Source of the DNA: JAVZLQ01 sp049972525
GTDB lineage: Archaea > Thermoproteota > Bathyarchaeia > Bathyarchaeales > Bathycorpusculaceae
DNA: 64,000 nt
Direction: 5' to 3'
Assembly (NCBI GenBank): GCA_049972525.1
Contig: JBMFKI010000001.1
Span: forward strand, 62,001 to 126,000
The first letter of the stretch is position 1, and every line of letters starts with the position of its first letter. Under the pieces are notes generated by a model. That model was not told where the DNA came from. It saw nothing but the letters and a program-made list of their open reading frames with translations, and made no database searches. The position numbers were made by a program, and so were the translations under genes. Positions 61,323-64,000 of this stretch are shown in pieces.

Positions 61323-61371
61323 AATAGACAATTTCACCGTAATTTTAAAGAGTTAAAAAGTAAAGGCGGCT

Positions 61372-61941
61372 ATGATGGAAAAAAGATATGAGGAATACGC
61401 TTACGTTCTAGATTTTCTGCCGCACGGCAGACCTGGCATGCGAGTAACCGGGCGAGCTGGTTACAGAGCGGGAGCTCTAGTGCAGCTTGTTGGGGAAGAG
61501 TTCTTCACGCTTTTGGAGGCGCTTGCCAAAGAAGGCGTTGTTTTAAAAGCGCATGACCGAGTTTATGTTGGAAAAGACTCGAGGGAAGAGATTACGTACA
61601 TTATTGGGCGAGTACGCTATGATGAGTTAACTGCTGCTGCGAAAATGGAGCTTCCATCCGTTGTAAGTAGGATAGTTTTGAACAGGGAGAAATGGTTTGT
61701 AAACTTCTTCAACACTGCGCGCGCCATCACGCCTAGAATGCACGCTTTGGAACTTATTCCTGGCATAGGCAAAAAGTACATGTGGCAAGTTATAAATGAG
61801 CGTGAAAAGAAGCCCTTTGAAAGTTTTGAGGATTTACAAAAGCGCACAGAGCTGCCTAACCCTGTAAAGTTGATTACGAAGAGAATTCTGGAGGAGCTTG
61901 CTGGCGAGACTAAATATCAGTTGTTCACGAGAGCGCAATAA
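61372..61941 (+). CDS. DUF655 family protein
   Basis: 189 aa. YAYVLDFLPHGRP, RAGALVQLVGEEFFTLLE, FNTARAITPRMHALELIPGI and GKKYMWQVINEREKKPFESF. The IPGIGKKY segment is a helix-hairpin-helix, suggesting nucleic-acid binding. A fixed neighbour of Rpo4 and KsgA in archaea. Start at 61372 or the adjacent ATG 61375. Confidence 0.9.
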   Translation: MMEKRYEEYAYVLDFLPHGRPGMRVTGRAGYRAGALVQLVGEEFFTLLEALAKEGVVLKAHDRVYVGKDSREEITYIIGRVRYDELTAAAKMELPSVVSRIVLNREKWFVNFFNTARAITPRMHALELIPGIGKKYMWQVINEREKKPFESFEDLQKRTELPNPVKLITKRILEELAGETKYQLFTRAQ

Positions 61942-61967
61942 CATAAAATGGCAGATGGCAGCAGTTA

Positions 61968-62798
61968 ATGTTTGACATGAGCCTTTTGGAAGAAGCGAAG
62001 CTTTTGCTTCGAAGATATCGAATTTTTCCGAAGAGACGTTTAGGACAAAACTTTCTGGTTAATCCCGCAGTTTTTCAGTTGATGGCTGATTACGCCCTTT
62101 TAACGAAGAACGATGTTGTGTTGGATGTTGGGGCTGGTTTAGGCTTTCTGACAAAGTTTCTAGCTGAGAAGTGCAGAGGCGTTTTGGCTGTTGAATTGGA
62201 TGCGAGGCTTGTTAAAATTTTGCGTGAACGGTTCAAATTGTGCTCTAACGCAGAGATAATTCAAGGTGACATTTTTAGTGCTCAAATTCCTCCATTTAAC
62301 AAGGTTGTTTCAGTTCCACCGTACGGCATTTCTTCGCGATTGCTTTTGTGGCTTTTTGAAAAAAAGTTTGAATGTGCCATTCTCGTTTTTCAGGAGGAGT
62401 TTGCCCAGCGCCTTATAGCCCCGATTGGAAGCGAGCAATACGGTTGGCTAACAGTTATTACTTATTATAACGCAGAAGTGGAGCTTCTTAATGATGTTCC
62501 AAACTGGATGTTTCACCCGCAACCAAAGGTGGATTCCATCATAGTTCGGTTAAAACCTAAGATAGTTCCTCCATTCCTGGTGAGGGATGAAAAACTGTTT
62601 CAAAAACTAACCCGATTCCTTTTTACTCGACGAAACAGAAGAGTTAGGAAAGTTCTTCAATCATTCGTTAAAAGCGCCGGCATTTCATCCACTGAAAAAA
62701 TTTCTGGCATGCTGAGTTCCTTCGTCTTTCAAGACATAAGAGTTAGAGAATTGGCACCCGAAGACTTTGGAGTGCTGGCCAATGCACTCGCAATGTAA
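61968..62798 (+). CDS. ksgA: 16S rRNA dimethyladenosine transferase KsgA/Dim1
   Basis: 276 aa. RLGQNFLVNPAV, VVLDVGAGLGFLTKFLAEK and VELDARLVKIL are the SAM-binding signatures, with C-terminal FHPQPKVDSIIVRLKP. The enzyme dimethylates two adjacent adenines near the 3' end of 16S rRNA. Motif IV, normally N-[LI]-P-Y, is VPPY at 116-119, so the asparagine that contacts the target adenine is missing. It overlaps the next gene by 17 bp. Confidence 0.93.
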   Translation: MFDMSLLEEAKLLLRRYRIFPKRRLGQNFLVNPAVFQLMADYALLTKNDVVLDVGAGLGFLTKFLAEKCRGVLAVELDARLVKILRERFKLCSNAEIIQGDIFSAQIPPFNKVVSVPPYGISSRLLLWLFEKKFECAILVFQEEFAQRLIAPIGSEQYGWLTVITYYNAEVELLNDVPNWMFHPQPKVDSIIVRLKPKIVPPFLVRDEKLFQKLTRFLFTRRNRRVRKVLQSFVKSAGISSTEKISGMLSSFVFQDIRVRELAPEDFGVLANALAM

Positions 62799-63402
62799 AA
62801 CAGTGTTCTTCGCAGATAAAATCTTCAAAATTTACGAAAATGTTTACGAGCCAGCAGAAGATTCGTTTCTGTTTGCAGAAAATTTGAGTGTTAAAAGTGG
62901 CGATGTTGTTCTTGATATGGGTACTGGATGCGGCATATTGGGAATCATAGCGGCGGAAAAGGCTTCCAAAGTTATCGCTGTTGACATAAACCCCCATGCC
63001 GTCCGCTGCGCAAAAGAAAATGCGAAGATAAACAATGTTGTAAACAAAATGAAGTTTATTCAAGGAAACCTATTCGAGCCTTTAGCAGCCAAAAACATTT
63101 TTGATTTAATTCTCTTTAACGCCCCGTACTTGCCCTCCGAAAAAATGGAGAAGCTCGCGTGGATTGAATTTGCTTGGTCTGGTGGGCTTGACGGCAGACA
63201 AGTCATTGACCGTTTTATTTGTCAAGCGCCGAAATACCTTAAAAAATCTGGGCGCGTATTTGTGATGCAGTCAACCCTTTCTGGAGTTACCGAGACGCTA
63301 CAAAAATTTGAAGATAACGGATTCAAGGCAAAAGTCATCGCGGAACGCAACTTACCTTTTTTTGAAAAAATAGTTCTTTTTGAGGCAATTTGCCTTAAGT
63401 GA
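62782..63402 (+). CDS. HemK/PrmC-like methyltransferase
   Basis: 206 aa from ATG 62782. VVLDMGTGCGILGIIAAEKA and VIAVDINPHAVRCAKENAK bind SAM, and ILFNAPYLPS is the N-[PA]-P-Y catalytic motif. NVYEPAEDSFLFAENL matches archaeal Mtq2/PrmC-type enzymes that methylate the release factor glutamine. An upstream TTG (62767) is rejected. Confidence 0.88.
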   Translation: MHSQCKTVFFADKIFKIYENVYEPAEDSFLFAENLSVKSGDVVLDMGTGCGILGIIAAEKASKVIAVDINPHAVRCAKENAKINNVVNKMKFIQGNLFEPLAAKNIFDLILFNAPYLPSEKMEKLAWIEFAWSGGLDGRQVIDRFICQAPKYLKKSGRVFVMQSTLSGVTETLQKFEDNGFKAKVIAERNLPFFEKIVLFEAICLK

Positions 63403-63534
63403 ATATTCGTTTTCAAAGAGGCTCCTTCTCATGATATTTGCATTTCATACACCTGCATCCTTTTAATTTGTTGTGTCAAAAACTATATAACATGTGAATT
63501 TTACTAATGCTAGAAAGTGCTTGAGGCTTAGAGT

Positions 63535-64000
63535 ATGTGCGTGTTAGGTAAGGATAAGCTTAAAGAGCTTATTGAAAACTACAAGTGCATTTACCCGTAC
63601 GATTACAATTTGTTGGACGGGGATAGCTACATACTAACAGTGAAAGAGGAAACCACACTTCATTATTTGGAACATAAAAACTTAATATCATACGAGATAG
63701 TGTTCACTCCGCCAAACTACGTTGCACACTTAACAGCAAAAAGCAAGTATGGAAGAATGGGATTATCCTTCCTCAACGCCGCGAAGGTTCACAGCGGTTT
63801 TGTCGGAAGACTCGCTCTAGAACTTGTAAACTTGAGTAATGACCGATGCCCGATAACCATTAAGCGTGGAGACCCTTTTATGCACATAGAATTCGAAACT
63901 AGAGAAGGCGAACCCGCGCCGTACATGGGTGAGTACCAATTCCAGTATTTGACTGACGAGGAGATACGCATGTACGTTCCGATATTACGCAAAGTTTTTC
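63535..64000 (+). CDS. dcd: dCTP deaminase / dUTPase-family protein, 3' truncated
   Basis: From ATG 63535 the frame is open to the window end (155 residues seen). LTAKSKYGRMGLSFLNAAKV followed by HSGFVGRLALELVNLSN is the dCTP deaminase/dUTPase barrel signature, with the conserved glutamate in LALELVN. It lowers dUTP or makes dUMP precursors. The N-terminal part (MCVLGKDKLKELIENYKCIY) is short and the extended family start is present. The C-terminus lies outside. Confidence 0.82.
   Translation, partial: MCVLGKDKLKELIENYKCIYPYDYNLLDGDSYILTVKEETTLHYLEHKNLISYEIVFTPPNYVAHLTAKSKYGRMGLSFLNAAKVHSGFVGRLALELVNLSNDRCPITIKRGDPFMHIEFETREGEPAPYMGEYQFQYLTDEEIRMYVPILRKVF

Overview
This is an archaeal chromosome segment. 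It carries archaeal/eukaryotic-type information machinery: ORC1/Cdc6, both subunits of D-family DNA polymerase, aIF2-gamma, aIF5A, Rpo4, Rpo7, Spt4, Nob1, Pus10, SRP54, Sec61-beta, Alba and ribosomal proteins S6e, S24e, S27ae and L21e. It also encodes archaeal lipid enzymes: aconitase-X type phosphomevalonate dehydratase and geranylgeranylglyceryl phosphate synthase. PolD together with Alba, an Elf1-like zinc ribbon and no histone suggests a TACK-type lineage outside the classical Crenarchaeota, such as Bathyarchaeia. That placement is an inference and no marker tree was run.

Layout: 1-1517 encodes the two phosphomevalonate dehydratase subunits. 1567-3266 is a tRNA-Glu followed by a small decayed element. 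It carries a RelBE-like toxin-antitoxin pair and two frameshifted genes, and it ends in a 14-bp copy of the tRNA 3' end. 3337-7971 holds an M32 carboxypeptidase, an HTH-Fae-Hps fusion and an MFS transporter. 8092-12672 is a translation/transcription run (S6e, aIF2-gamma, PIN protein, Rpo7, Spt4, dephospho-CoA kinase, S24e, S27ae). 12688-15982 is a short S10-type ribosomal cluster (L3-L4-L23-L2-S19) on the minus strand. 16111-22448 holds PyrE, a GIY-YIG/DUF123-kinase fusion with an APH-fold kinase, and a SAH deaminase plus SAH hydrolase pair. 22611-28895 holds PhoU/RCK and MgtE-like transport genes, a radical SAM protein, an intron-bearing tRNA-Ser, a nucleoside phosphorylase and a PhoU regulator.

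28976-33607 is the replication region: DUF429, PolD small subunit, DUF99, Cdc6 and an AT-rich 0.7-kb gap with three 21-bp ORB-like elements, a strong candidate origin. 33608-43831 has winged-helix regulators, an aminotransferase, NadE with an adjacent nitrilase, Elf1, GGGP synthase and the PolD large subunit. 43835-46539 holds MazG, a broken DUF488 gene, GlyA, Sec61-beta and an LSm-like protein. 46603-53835 holds a DUF2070 membrane protein, the four-subunit 2-oxoacid:ferredoxin oxidoreductase operon, Alba, a class III aminotransferase and a GNAT protein. 53861-63402 is again informational: Nob1/NAD kinase, aIF5A, a C/D-box sRNA candidate, Hsp20/PAC2, SRP54, Pus10, L21e, Rpo4, DUF655, KsgA and a HemK-like methyltransferase. 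A dCTP deaminase-like gene runs off the right edge.

The most interesting items are the candidate origin, the HTH-Fae-Hps fusion, the DUF123-kinase/APH cluster, the decayed tRNA-Glu island, a GC-rich structured noncoding island upstream of the MgtE-like gene, the palindromic repeats beside a membrane-anchored winged-helix protein, and the altered catalytic motif of KsgA.
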